From: JACVRM01 sp963809765
Lineage (GTDB): Bacteria; Actinomycetota; Thermoleophilia; Gaiellales; Gaiellaceae
Direction of reading: 5' to 3'
DNA length: 64,000 nt
Assembly (NCBI GenBank): GCA_963809765.1
Contig: CAWEKT010000004.1
Coordinates: forward strand, 19,516-83,515
Each line of letters opens with the position of its first letter. Position 1 is the stretch's first letter. Below the pieces are notes generated by a model. That model saw only the letters and a list, made by a program, of their open reading frames with translations, made no database searches and had not been told where the DNA came from. A program made the position numbers and the translations under genes. Below, in pieces: positions 9,863-18,520 of the stretch.

Positions 9863-9881
9863 GCTCCGGCCAGAGCCGCCC

Positions 9882-10507
9882 GTGAAGATCGCGGTGGTCG
9901 GCGGGACCGGCTCGTTCGGGCGCGCGCTCGTCCAGCGGCTGGTCGCGCTCGGCGAGGACGTGGCCATCGGCTCGCGCGACGCCGACCGCGCGCGCGACCT
10001 CGCGGCCGTCTACGGCGTCCGCGGCGGCGCAAACGAGGAGATCGTCGCCGACGCCGACCTGGTGGTCATGTCGACGAGGTCGAACGCGGCGCTCGAGACG
10101 GCTCAGGCGCTCGCCGGGGCGATCGGCGACACGCCGGTGCTGTCGGTCGGCGCGGATCTCAGCTTCGGGGACGAGCGGCGTGACCCCGGGCCGGCTCGGC
10201 CGCTCGCTGGCGGAGGAGATCGCTGACGTCGTGCACGGGCCGGTCGTCGCCGGCTTCCAGTCGCTCGCCGCCGCGCACATGGCGACCGGCGACGCGCCGG
10301 ACGAGGACGTGCTGGTCTGCGGCGAGCGATCCCGACGCCAAGCGGCTCGTGCTCGAGCTCGGGTCGCGGATCGTGGCCGGCCGAGCGATCGACGCCGGCC
10401 CGCTCGCCAACGCCCGTGCGCTCGAGGGCCTCACCTCGGTGCTGCTGAACGTGAACAAGGCGTACAAGGTGCAGGCGGGCATCCGCCTCACCGGCCTCCC
10501 CGAGTAG
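9882..10507 (+). CDS. npdG: F420H2:NADP+ oxidoreductase (frameshifted)
   Basis: Exchanges hydride between NADP(H) and F420(H2). The start GTG 9882 gives KIAVVGGTGSFGRALVQRL, a dinucleotide-binding GxGxxG-type loop, then VAIGSRDADRA, the NADP phosphate-binding arm. After shifts near 10175 and 10325 it reads RSLAEEIADVVHGPVVAGF, AHMATGD and ALEGLTSVLLNVNKAYKVQA to the stop. These are the C-terminal features of the Fno/NpdG family. It sits between cofD and cofE, so synthesis and reduction of F420 are encoded together. Confidence 0.87.
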
Positions 10508-10512
10508 CGCGC

Positions 10513-11255
10513 GTGGGCGAGCTCCGCGTGATCCCGCTGGCGGGCATCCCGCCGGTGCAGGAGGGCGACGACCTCGCCGGCCTGCTCGCGGCGGCCGCGC
10601 AGGACGCCGGGGGGCTCGAGGACGGCGACGTCGTCGTCGTGGCGCAGAAGGCGGTCTCGAAGCAGGAGGGGCGCGTGGTCGCGCTCGAGGACGTGAGCGC
10701 CTCCGGCCAGGCGCGCGAGCTCGCCGCCGACCGCGATCCCCGCCATCTCGAGGTGATCCTGAGCGAGTCCGTCCGCCTCGTCCGCACGCGCCCGCCGCTT
10801 CGTGATCGCGCGAGACCCGTCACGGCTTCGTCTGCGCCTCCGCAGGCGTCGACTCGTCGAACGCGCCGGAGGCGGGCACGCTCGTGCTGCTGCCGCTCGA
10901 CCCCGACGCCTCCGCGGCACGCCTGCGATCCGGCCTCCGGGACCACACCGGAGCGGACGTCGGCGTCATCGTCAGCGACTCCTTCGGCCGCCCGTGGCGG
11001 CACGGCACCACCGACGTCGCCATCGGCGCCGCCGGCATCACGCCGCTGCTCGACCTGCGCGGAACGCACGACCCGGCCGGCTACGAGCTCCGCACGACGA
11101 CGATCGCCGTCGCCGACGAGATCGCCGGCGCCGCCGAGCTGGTGATGGGAAAGGTCGCCGGCATCCCCGGCGCGATCGTGCGCGGCCTCGACGTCGCCGG
11201 CGAGGGCCGCGCGACCGACCTCGTGATGCCGCCCGAGCGCGACCTCTTTCGCTAG
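10513..11255 (+). CDS. cofE: Coenzyme F420-0:L-glutamate ligase (frameshifted)
   Basis: Adds gamma-linked glutamates to F420-0 using GTP. From GTG 10513 it shows LRVIPLAGIPPVQEGDDL, DVVVVAQKAVSKQEGRVV, then after frame changes near 10800 TRHGFVCASAGVD, VGVIVSDSFGRPWRHG, VADEIAGAAELVMGK and IPGAIVRGLD. These cover the whole CofE fold in about 247 residues. The C-terminal FMN-binding (nitroreductase-like) domain that makes up the second half of mycobacterial FbiB is absent. Reduction of a dehydro-F420-0 intermediate would then need a separate enzyme, or the lactate route is used. Confidence 0.88.
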
Positions 11256-11264
11256 CGTCGCCGC

Positions 11265-11729
11265 GTGGCCGAGCAGAAGGATGCCGAGGACCTCGACCGC
11301 GAGCTGATCGAGCTCCTGAACGAGCTCCGCGTCGCCCTCCCGGGCGTCCAGGTGCTCTTCGCGTTCCTGCTGACCGTGCCGTTCACCAACCGGTTCTCGC
11401 AGGTGACGGACTACCAGAAGCAGATCTACTTCGCCGCGCTGCTCTTCACGCTGAGCGGCACCGTCTTCCTGATGGCGCCCACCTCGTACCACCGCATCCG
11501 CTGGCGGGACAAGGACAAGGAGCAGATGCTCCGCACCTCGAACAAGCTGGCGCTCGTGGGCCTCGTCCTGCTCGCCTGCGCCCTGACGTCTGTCGTCTAC
11601 CTCGTCACCGACGTGCTCTACACCGACGGCGTGACCGCCGCCGTGCTCGCGCTCACGATCGGGCTGATCAGCTGGATCTGGTTCGGCCTGCCGCTGAGCC
11701 GCGAGCTCCGCGACCGCCGCCGCGGCTGA
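11265..11729 (+). CDS. Small integral membrane protein (DUF6328-like)
   Basis: A 154-residue membrane protein of unknown function. The N-terminus EDLDRELIELLNELRVALPG is followed by four hydrophobic spans (LFAFLLTVPF, IYFAALLFTLSGTVFL, LALVGLVLLACALTSVVYLV, AVLALTIGLISWIWFGLPL), with a basic loop TSYHRIRWRDKDKEQML between spans 2 and 3. This matches the architecture of the DUF6328 family. It starts at GTG 11265, 10 bp after cofE, and its stop overlaps the next start (TGATG), so it may belong to the same transcript. Confidence 0.75.
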   Translation: MAEQKDAEDLDRELIELLNELRVALPGVQVLFAFLLTVPFTNRFSQVTDYQKQIYFAALLFTLSGTVFLMAPTSYHRIRWRDKDKEQMLRTSNKLALVGLVLLACALTSVVYLVTDVLYTDGVTAAVLALTIGLISWIWFGLPLSRELRDRRRG

Positions 11730-12469
11730 TGTTCACCGTCGAGGAGCGCGAGCGCATCCGCGCGGCGATCCTCCAGCGGGCGCGCGACGACCCACGCGTC
11801 GTCGCCGCTGCCGAGGTCGGGGGCTCCGCGGCGGGCGGCGACCGCTGGTCCGACATCGACCTGACCTTCGCGCTCGGCGAAGGGTCGGCCGTCGACGAGG
11901 TGCTGGCGGCGTGGACGGCCGCCCTCGGGGACGAGCTCGGAGCGGTGCACCTCTTCGACCTCGCCGCCGGCGCCGCGGTCTACCGCGTCTTTCTCATGCC
12001 GGGCTCGCTCCAAGTCGACCTCTCGTTCGCACCGGCCGCCGAGTGGGGCGCGCGCGGGCCGCGCTTCTCGCTGCTCTGGGGCGAGCAGGCCGAGCTGCCT
12101 CCTCCGGCCGAGCCGTCACCCGAGCACCTGCTCGGCATGGCGGCCCACCACGCGCTCCGGTCGCTCGTCTACATCGAGCGCGGCCTGGTCTGGCAGGCGG
12201 CGTACTGGCTCGGGTACACGCGGGACGAGGCCCTCGCGCTCGCCTGCCGCCTGCAAGGTCTGCCGTCGCTCTACGGGCGCGGTTTCGACCGGCTGCCGCC
12301 CGACCTGCTCGAACCGTTCGAGGAGGCCTTCCCGCGCTCGCTCGATCCGCCCGAGCTACGACGCGCCCTGGTGGTGGCGCTGGCCGGGCTGCGCCGGGTC
12401 TCGGCCGGCGTCTCCGCAGCGGTCGACGCGCGTTTGGCCGAGCTGGAGGCAAGCGCACGGCACCAGTAG
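11729..12469 (+). CDS. Nucleotidyltransferase domain protein (aminoglycoside adenylyltransferase-like fold)
   Basis: A 246-residue, fully open protein. Residues about 28-45 (EVGGSAAGGDRWSDIDLTFA) carry the GS...D-x-D metal-binding motif of polymerase-beta-fold nucleotidyltransferases. A later acidic position in SLQVDLSFAP could be the third carboxylate. The C-terminal helical half (HLLGMAAHHALRSLVYIERG, AAYWLGYTRDEALALACR) resembles the helical domain of adenylyltransferases that modify small molecules or proteins. ATG 11729 overlaps the previous stop. The substrate is unknown. Confidence 0.75.
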   Translation: MFTVEERERIRAAILQRARDDPRVVAAAEVGGSAAGGDRWSDIDLTFALGEGSAVDEVLAAWTAALGDELGAVHLFDLAAGAAVYRVFLMPGSLQVDLSFAPAAEWGARGPRFSLLWGEQAELPPPAEPSPEHLLGMAAHHALRSLVYIERGLVWQAAYWLGYTRDEALALACRLQGLPSLYGRGFDRLPPDLLEPFEEAFPRSLDPPELRRALVVALAGLRRVSAGVSAAVDARLAELEASARHQ

Positions 12470-13254
12470 GCGGTCGCGACGTAGGGGAAGGCGACGGTGC
12501 CACCCGAGCCGGCGTGCGTCAGGAAGTGCGCCTCGAGCTCGCGCAGGAGCCGGCGCCGCGCCGCCGTTGGGAGCGCCGAGATGAAGCTCACCGACTCGAA
12601 GCGCGCGAGCTGCGTCTCGACGTCGGTCTCGTGCACGTGTGAGAACGAGCGCTCGCGCAGTGGCGAGAAGAGCTCCGTGTGCTCGAAGCAGGCCTTCCAG
12701 GCGCCGCGGTGGCTCATCCGCCTGGCGTGCTTGACGACGGTCTCGCTCGATCCCGTCACGACCCCTCGCTTGATGATGCGCGAGACCTGGCGCACCCAGG
12801 CTTCCGACTCGTCGCGCACGTTTGCGATCAGCCCCAGGCGGCCGCCCTTGCGCAGCACGCGCTGGATCTCGGGCAGCGCCCGGTCGCAGTCGAACCAGTG
12901 GAACGCCGTCCCGGCCGTGACGGCGTCGACGGAGCCGTCTGGCAGGTCGATCGCCTCGGCGGTGCCGTCGACGAGCCCGGCCTGCGGCACGAGCCTTTGC
13001 AGCTGCTCGCGCATTCCCTCGACCGGCTCGAGCGCGAGCACGCGCGCCTGCGTCGGCACGAGCAGCCGGGTCAGCTTGCCCGTGCCGGCGCCGAGGTCGA
13101 GCACGGTGGCATCAGGCCCGAGCCGCAGGTTGCGGGCGAGCCAGTCGATGGCCGTCTGCGGGTAGCTCGGCCGCCCACGCTCGTACTCGGCGGCGCGGCG
13201 TCCGAAGCCGCGCCGTGCGATCGGATGAACCTTGCCGGCCTGCGATGGGCTCAC
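12271..13254 (-). CDS. Class I SAM-dependent methyltransferase
   Basis: A Rossmann-fold methyltransferase of the methyltransferase type 11 kind. Motif I VLDLGAGTGKLTRLL, motif II ALEPVEGM, VDGTAEAIDLPDGSVDAVTA and the post-motif FHWFDCDRALPEIQRVLRKG are all clear. The N-terminus (ARRGFGRRAAEYERGRPSYP) is typical of this subfamily. The substrate is not evident. As given it is 327 residues and its 3' end lies 199 bp inside the convergent nucleotidyltransferase gene. Family members usually end soon after the FPYVATAYWC segment, so the last 70 or so residues may be an artefact of a lost stop or a frameshift near 12470. Confidence 0.83.
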   Translation of the reverse strand: MSPSQAGKVHPIARRGFGRRAAEYERGRPSYPQTAIDWLARNLRLGPDATVLDLGAGTGKLTRLLVPTQARVLALEPVEGMREQLQRLVPQAGLVDGTAEAIDLPDGSVDAVTAGTAFHWFDCDRALPEIQRVLRKGGRLGLIANVRDESEAWVRQVSRIIKRGVVTGSSETVVKHARRMSHRGAWKACFEHTELFSPLRERSFSHVHETDVETQLARFESVSFISALPTAARRRLLRELEAHFLTHAGSGGTVAFPYVATAYWCRALASSSAKRASTAAETPAETRRSPASATTRARRSSGGSSERGKASSNGSSRSGGSRSKPRP

Positions 13255-13278
13255 GACCGGAAGCTATAGCGTGGAGCC

Positions 13279-13887
13279 GTGGAGGTTCGCTGGGTCGACG
13301 AGGGGCCGTGGGGCTTCGGCTGGTGGGCAAAGGAAGCGCGGGCGCGCACGTCGCACGCGCTCGTCGCGGACGGCGGCATCTGGCTCGTCGACCCGGTCGA
13401 CGCGCCCGGACTCGACGAGAGGGTGCGCGCCGCGGGCGAGCCGCGCGGCGTCCTCCAGCTGCTGGATCGCCACAACCGTGACTGCGCGAGCCTGGCCGCC
13501 CGCTTCGAGGTCCCGCACCTGGTCCTGCCGAAGGAGCCGGTCGGGCCGTTCACGTTCGTTTCGGTGGTCGACAACCGGCTCTGGCGAGAGGTCGCGCTCT
13601 GGTGGGAGGCCGAGCGCGTGCTCGTCTGTGCCGACGCGCTCGGCACCCTGCCGTACTTCCTGACGCCGGGCGAGCGCCTGGGCGTCTCGCCGGTGCTGCG
13701 GCTGACGCCGCCGAACTCCCTGGCAGGGCTCCGGCCCGACCACGTTCTCGTCGGTCACGGGAAGGGCGTGCACGAGGACGCGGCCGAGGCGCTCGAGCAC
13801 GCGCTGCAGCATTCCCGGCGGACTGCCCCTGCGGCAGCGTTGGCAGTCGTGCGCGCCCTCGCAGCGGCCGCGCTCGGGCGCCGGTGA
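13279..13887 (+). CDS. Hypothetical protein, possible degenerate metallo-beta-lactamase fold
   Basis: A 202-residue soluble protein starting at GTG 13279. It reads like an alternation of short beta-strands (ALVADGGIWLVDPVDAPG, PRGVLQLLDRHNRDCASLAA, ERVLVCADALGTLPYFL, DHVLVGHGKGV). This is similar in layout to metallo-beta-lactamase-fold proteins, including a GHG near the end, but the HxHxDH zinc motif is replaced by LLDRHNRD. I therefore do not call an activity. Its stop overlaps the start of the FAD oxidase gene (GTGA), so the two are co-translated. Confidence 0.65.
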   Translation: MEVRWVDEGPWGFGWWAKEARARTSHALVADGGIWLVDPVDAPGLDERVRAAGEPRGVLQLLDRHNRDCASLAARFEVPHLVLPKEPVGPFTFVSVVDNRLWREVALWWEAERVLVCADALGTLPYFLTPGERLGVSPVLRLTPPNSLAGLRPDHVLVGHGKGVHEDAAEALEHALQHSRRTAPAAALAVVRALAAAALGRR

Positions 13888-15267
13888 CACTCGCCGAGGC
13901 GCTCGCGGCGGAGCTCGGCCGGGCCGAGGCGGTCGCCGACGGTGAGTCGGTGCTGCGACCAGCACGCGGCCGACCTCTCGTACCACCCCGCGCGGCGGCC
14001 CGAGGCGGTCGTCTTCGCCGACGAGACCGAGACGGTCGCGGCGGTGCTCGCGTTCGCGCACCGCGAGCGGGTGCCCGTGGTGCCCTACGGCGCCGCCACG
14101 AGCCTCGAGGGTCACGTCATCCCGGTCCAGGGCGGCATCAGCCTCGACCTGACTCAGATGAATCGGATCGTGGCTGTCGAGCCCGGCGACCTGACGGCCG
14201 TCGTGCAGCCTGGCGTGACCCGCCTCCAGCTGAACGAGCGCCTCGGCCGCGACGGCCTGCACTTTCCGGTCGACCCCGGTGCGGACGCCACGCTCGGCGG
14301 CATGGCCGCGACGAATGCCAGCGGAACGACGACCGTCCGCTACGGCGGCATGCGCTCGCACGTGCTCGCGCTCGAGGTCGTCCTCCCCGGCGGCGAGGTC
14401 GTCCGCACGGGCAGCCGCGCGCGGAAGTCGTCGGCCGGCTACGACCTGACCTCGCTCTTCATCGGCTCGGAGGGGACGCTCGGCGTCATCACCGAGCTCG
14501 CGCTGCGCGTGCACGGGATCCCGGAGCGCGAGGTGGCGCTGCGCATCGCGTTCGCCGACCTCGACGCCGCCTGTGCAGCGGCGGTGGCGTTCGTCGGCGC
14601 GGGGCTGGCAGTCGAGCGGCTCGAACTCCTGGACGCCCCCACTCTCGCCGCCGTCAACGCCTACAAGCGGACCGGCTTCGACGAGGCGCCGAGCCTGTTC
14701 GTCTCGCTGACCGGCAGCGAGGCCGGCGTCGCAGGGGACGTCGAGGCCGCGCGAGAGCTGGCGGAGGAACTGGGTGCGACGGCCTTCCAGGCCGAGCGCG
14801 ACCCGACCGCCTGCTCGCGGCTCTGGCAGGCGCGCCACCACGTGCTGTTCGCGCTCGTGGCCGCCTCGCCGGGGAAGGAGCACATGAGCACCGACGTCTG
14901 CGTGCCGGTCTCGCGCCTCCCCGAGGCCATGCGGCACGCCCGCACGGCGATCGCCGCCAGCGGGCTGGAGGCAACCGTCGTCGCCCACGCCGGCGACGGC
15001 AACTACCACGTGCTCTTCATGCTCGACCCCGCCGACCCGAGCGAGCTCGAGCGTGCGCGCGCCATGAACGCCGCGATCGTCGACTGGGCGCTCACCGCCG
15101 GGGGCACGTGCACGGGCGAGCACGGCATCGGCATCGGCAAGATCGGCTACCTCGAGCGTGAGCACGGCGACCTGCTGCCCCTGATGCGCGGGATCAAGGC
15201 GCTCGTGGACCCGCACGGGATCATGAACCCGGGGAAGGTGGTGACCGCGAGCCGTGCGGCCGAGTAA
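13884..15267 (+). CDS. FAD-linked oxidase, D-lactate/glycolate dehydrogenase type (frameshifted)
   Basis: A flavoprotein of the GlcD/D-lactate dehydrogenase (cytochrome) family, oxidising a 2-hydroxy acid. The PCMH-type FAD domain is seen as VVPYGAATSLEGHVIPV, ISLDLTQMNRIVAVEPGDL, GADATLGGMAATNASGTTT and SLFIGSEGTLGVITELAL. The C-terminal cap ends with VVAHAGDGNYHVLF, GTCTGEHGIGIGK and VDPHGIMNPGKV, which are the family signatures. The frame shifts once near 13955. The corrected length is about 461 residues. GTG 13884 overlaps the preceding stop. Confidence 0.87.
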
Positions 15268-15290
15268 CTGCGACGCTGTCGGGACACTTC

Positions 15291-15431
15291 TGCGGCCGCA
15301 GGGCTCGCTCCATTCGAAGGGGGAGCTTCGTCCCCCCTCGAGCTCCCCCCTTCCACCCGGAGGATGGGCAACTCGGCCAATCTGGTCACACGCGACTGCG
15401 CGCGGTGTGGCTCTCGCCGAGCAAGCTCGGC
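15291..15431 (+). repeat. Two-hairpin 3' element, copy A
   Basis: Starts 24 bp after the FAD oxidase stop and has the same orientation. Hairpin I has arms around AAGGGGGA and TCCCCCCTCG (15318-15341), preceded by TGCGGCCGCAGGGCTCGCTC. Hairpin II is GCCGAGC-AA-GCTCGGC at 15416-15431, about 93 bp further on. The same arrangement recurs on the minus strand at 20679-20808 and 24399-24532. It may act as a terminator or structured 3' RNA. Confidence 0.6.
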
Positions 15432-15512
15432 TTCGCCGGTAAACCACAGCGCCGCTCGCCGGGCTCGTCGCGAGTTCCTCGCGACATCGGAGAACCGGGT
15501 AAGGGAAAGGAC

Positions 15513-15568
15513 GGGTCTGTCCCCGGGCGGCGACGCCGTCGCCGCACGGGGACTGACCCCAACAGTTC
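15513..15568 (+). repeat. REP-like element copy 1
   Basis: Consensus ends GGGTCTGTCCCC and GGGGACTGACCCCA-CAGTTC, with a GGCGACGCCGTCGCC inner stem. It lies between the FAD oxidase and the MarR gene. See the copies near 38.0, 38.1, 40.4-40.7, 46.9, 54.7 and 56.0 kb. Confidence 0.75.
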
Positions 15569-15600
15569 GAGGCGGCGCTACCACTTGGCAGTATCTGGGT

Positions 15601-16080
15601 GTGCAGCAGCGACCCTTGCCAGCACGCCTGCCGGCCGACGAGCGGAACGTCCTCTTCCAGCTCTTCCGCACGAACCAGGCGCTGCGCGCGCTGATGGCCG
15701 AGGTCGTCGCCGGGACCGGCGTCAGCGCCGAGGAGTACGCGCTGCTCGGCGTGATCCACTTCTTCCCCGAGCGGACGCCGACCGAGCTGGCGGCGACGAT
15801 CGGGATGCCGCCGACCAGCGTGTCGCGGCACGTGGCGCGCTTCGTGGAGGACAGGCTCGTCGAGCGGCTGCCGAACCCGGCCGACGGACGTTCCTACCTC
15901 CTCAAGACCACGGCGGAGGGCGGCGCGGCCGTCGAGACGATCGCCCCACGCATCAGCACGGCCGTCGACCGGCTCGAAGCCCTCAGCGAGCTGCCGCTCG
16001 AGGACATCGGGAAGGCCCTGCGGGCACTCGAAGCCGCGGCGTCCGCTGTCGCAAGCGCTGGACTTGCTTCCACTCGGTAG
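15601..16080 (+). CDS. MarR-family transcriptional regulator
   Basis: A 159-residue winged-helix DNA-binding protein, normal MarR length. The start is GTG 15601. The HTH is recognisable in SAEEYALLGVIHFFPERTPT, ELAATIGMPPTSVSRHVARF and the wing DRLVERLPNPADGRSYLLKT. The C-terminal helix (ALRALEAAASAVASAG) would complete the dimer interface. A nested inverted repeat lies at its 3' end and before the next gene, so it may control the downstream secreted propeller or itself. The ligand is unknown. Confidence 0.88.
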   Translation: MQQRPLPARLPADERNVLFQLFRTNQALRALMAEVVAGTGVSAEEYALLGVIHFFPERTPTELAATIGMPPTSVSRHVARFVEDRLVERLPNPADGRSYLLKTTAEGGAAVETIAPRISTAVDRLEALSELPLEDIGKALRALEAAASAVASAGLASTR

Positions 16081-16106
16081 TAACTAGTACCGTTCGGTAG
16101 CAAGTC
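16061..16106. promoter_or_regulatory. Nested inverted repeat between marR-like gene and propeller gene
   Basis: Outer arms GACTTGC (16061-16067) and GCAAGTC (16100-16106) enclose half-sites CGGTA (16075), TACCG (16088) and CGGTA (16095). The inner TACCG-TT-CGGTA is a perfect inverted repeat. It could be a regulator operator or a hairpin; the marR stop lies inside it. Confidence 0.4.
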
Positions 16107-16133
16107 GTCTTCGACACCGGAGGGGGTCACGCC

Positions 16134-17060
16134 GTGCCGCGTGCAGCAGCTGTCGCCGTCGCCGTTCTGTCCGTCACGCTCGTCGCCGCCGCCGGTGCAT
16201 CGCGGTCGGCCCGGCCGTCCGTGGTCGCCAAGATCACCGTCGGCAGCCAGCCGTGCGCAGCGGTCGGCGCACGCGGGCTGGTCTGGGTGACGAACTTCCT
16301 CTCGAGCTCCGTCTCGGTCATCGACCCGCGACGCAACCGCACGGTCGGCCGGGCGATCCCCGTGGACGCTCGCCCGTGCGGCATCGTGGCAGGCGCCGGC
16401 AGCGTCTGGACGCACGCGTTCGTCGGCAACCGGCTCGACCGCATCAACCCGCGCACCCGCAAGGTGACGCACCGGATCCCGATCGGGCGCGGCTCGTTCG
16501 ACGTCCTCTATGCGGCCGGCAGCGTCTGGGTGACGAGCAACACGCAGGGCCTCGTACAGCGGGTCTCGCCGAAGACGAATCGTGTCGTGAAGAACATCCG
16601 CGTGACGGGCAGCCCGGGCGGGCTCGCGTTCGCGGGCGGATCCGTCTGGGTGGGGAACACGAGCAGCAACGTCGTCCATCGCATCGACCCGGCGACGAAC
16701 CGGGCGACCGAGGTGCCCGTCAACCAGGACTTCCCGGTCTGGTTCTCGTCCGCCGGCAACGAGCTCTGGGTCGCGAACGGCCAGGCGGGGACCGTCTCGA
16801 GGATCGACCCGGCCACGGGCGCGGTGACGACGACCGTCACGGCCGGCCAGCAGCCCGTCGACGGCACCGTCGCGCCGGACGGCCTCGTCTGGATCCCGAA
16901 CCTCCGCGACAGCACCGTGACGCAGATCGACCCGGCCTCCGGGACGGTCGTGGGCACGTTCGGCGTCGGCCGCGGCCCGTTCGTGCTCACCGTCGCCTTC
17001 GGCGACGTCTGGTCGCCCTCGTACGGGGGCAACACCGTCTGGCGGCTGCGCGCGGGCTAG
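16134..17060 (+). CDS. Secreted YVTN/NHL-like beta-propeller protein
   Basis: A 308-residue extracytoplasmic beta-propeller. GTG 16134 lies 8 bp after a GGAGGGGG ribosome-binding site and starts a signal peptide (AAAVAVAVLSVTLVAAAGAS). Seven blade-like repeats of the form G-x-VWV-x-N...V-x-RIDP-x-T follow (for example GLVWVTNFLSSSVSVIDP, GSVWVGNTSSNVVHRIDP, NELWVANGQAGTVSRIDP). Propellers of this kind usually bind surfaces, proteins or ligands, and no catalytic residues can be named. The frame is intact. Confidence 0.82.
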   Translation: MPRAAAVAVAVLSVTLVAAAGASRSARPSVVAKITVGSQPCAAVGARGLVWVTNFLSSSVSVIDPRRNRTVGRAIPVDARPCGIVAGAGSVWTHAFVGNRLDRINPRTRKVTHRIPIGRGSFDVLYAAGSVWVTSNTQGLVQRVSPKTNRVVKNIRVTGSPGGLAFAGGSVWVGNTSSNVVHRIDPATNRATEVPVNQDFPVWFSSAGNELWVANGQAGTVSRIDPATGAVTTTVTAGQQPVDGTVAPDGLVWIPNLRDSTVTQIDPASGTVVGTFGVGRGPFVLTVAFGDVWSPSYGGNTVWRLRAG

Positions 17061-17111
17061 AGCGCCGCGTACCGACGCCCGGAGCGGCCCCGGGCGGAGA
17101 AGATGGGCTCG

Positions 17112-18520
17112 TGCCCCCCACCGCGGTCAACGACGTCCATTCACAGCTGAACCCGACGACGGTCGCGGACGTCGTCGCGGTCGACTCGCTCGACGCCGTC
17201 TGCCATGCCGTTGCCGACGCGACGCAGACGCGGCCTGCCCGTCTGCATCGCCGGGGGACGCCACGCCATGGGCGGGCAGCAGTTCTGCGAGGGCGGCCTG
17301 CTCGTCGACACCCGCTCGCTCGCCGGGGTGCTCGACCTCGACGCCGAGCGGGGGCTGCTCGACGGTCGAGGCGGGCATCCAGTGGCCGGCCGTCCTCGAG
17401 CACCTTCGGCGGCTCGGCGCGCCTGGCGGGCGGGTCTCGGCTGGTCGATCGCACAGAAGCAGACGGGCGCCGACCGGCTCTCGCTCGGCGGTGCACTCGC
17501 TGCCAACGTCCACGGTCGCGGCCTGGCCATGCCGCCCTTCGTCGCCGACGTCGAGCAGTTCACCCTCGTCACTGCGGACGGCGAGCCCGTCCGCTGCAGC
17601 CGCACGGAGAACGCCGAGCTCTTCGCTCTCGTGGCGGGCGGGTACGGCCTGTTCGGGGTCGTCTCCTCCGCTCTCGCTCCGCCTCGTGCCGCGCCAGAAG
17701 CTCGAGCGGGTGGTGGAGCTCGGAGAGGTCGACGACCTCGCGTGGCGCCTTCGAGCGTCGGATCGCGGACGGGCTTTCTCTACGGCGACTTCCAGTTCGC
17801 GATCGACCCGGCGGACGACGACTTCCTGACGCGCGGCGTCTTCTCGTGCTACCGCCCGGTCGCGGACGACACGCCGATCCCCGCGGGCCAGCGAGCGCTC
17901 TCGCGCGCTGACTGGGCGCAGCTGCATCCACCTGGCGCACACGGACAAGGCGCAGGCGTTCCGCCGCTACGCCGACCACTACCTGCGCACGACCGGCCAG
18001 GTGTACCTCTCGGACGAGCACCAGTACGCGGACTACGTCGACGGCTACCACGCCCAGCTCGACGCGGCCACCGGCGCCCCGCACCCGGCGACGGAGATGA
18101 TCACCGAGGTCTACGTCCCGCGCGAGCGGCTCGCCGACTTCATGCACGACGTCGCCGACGACTTCCGGCGGACGGACGTCGATGTCATCTACGGCACGAT
18201 CCGGCTGATCGAGCGCGACGACGAGACCGTGCTCGCCTGGGCGCGCGAGCGCTGGGCGTGCGTCATCTTCAACCTCCACACCGTGCACACGGCCGAGGGC
18301 GTCGGAGCACGCGGCCGCGGCCTTCCGCCGGCTGATCGACCACGCGCTCGAGCGGGGCGGGAGCTACTACCTGACGTACCACCGCTGGGCGAGCGCCGAC
18401 CAGCTCGAGGCTGCCCACCCACGCGTCCGCGAGTTCTTCGAGGCCAAGCGTCGTTTCGATCCGGACGAGCGGTTCCAGAGCGACTGGTACCGGCACTACC
18501 GGGATGCGCTCGCCGCCTAG
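17112..18520 (+). CDS. FAD-binding oxidoreductase, PCMH/aldonolactone-oxidase type (frameshifted)
   Basis: A soluble flavin oxidase or dehydrogenase of about 468 residues; the substrate cannot be assigned. From GTG 17112 it starts DVHSQLNPTTVADVV. After several frame changes it gives PVCIAGGRHAMGGQQFCEGG, TRSLAGVLDLDAERGLL, the FAD motif RLSLGGALAANVHGRGL and VAGGYGLFGVVSS. The C-terminal catalytic half has GDFQFAIDPADDDFL, VYLSDEHQYADYV, EMITEVYVPRERLADFM and GGSYYLTYHRWAS. At least five shifts are needed (near 17215, 17365, 17680, 17760, 17930 and 18303). Its stop overlaps the signal-peptide start of the hydrolase downstream. Confidence 0.78.

Noticed and set aside
13264..15831. 855-codon open frame on the minus strand
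   Set aside because: Lies antisense to the FAD oxidase, the 13279 gene and part of marR, all of which have clear motifs. Long antisense frames are common at this GC content.
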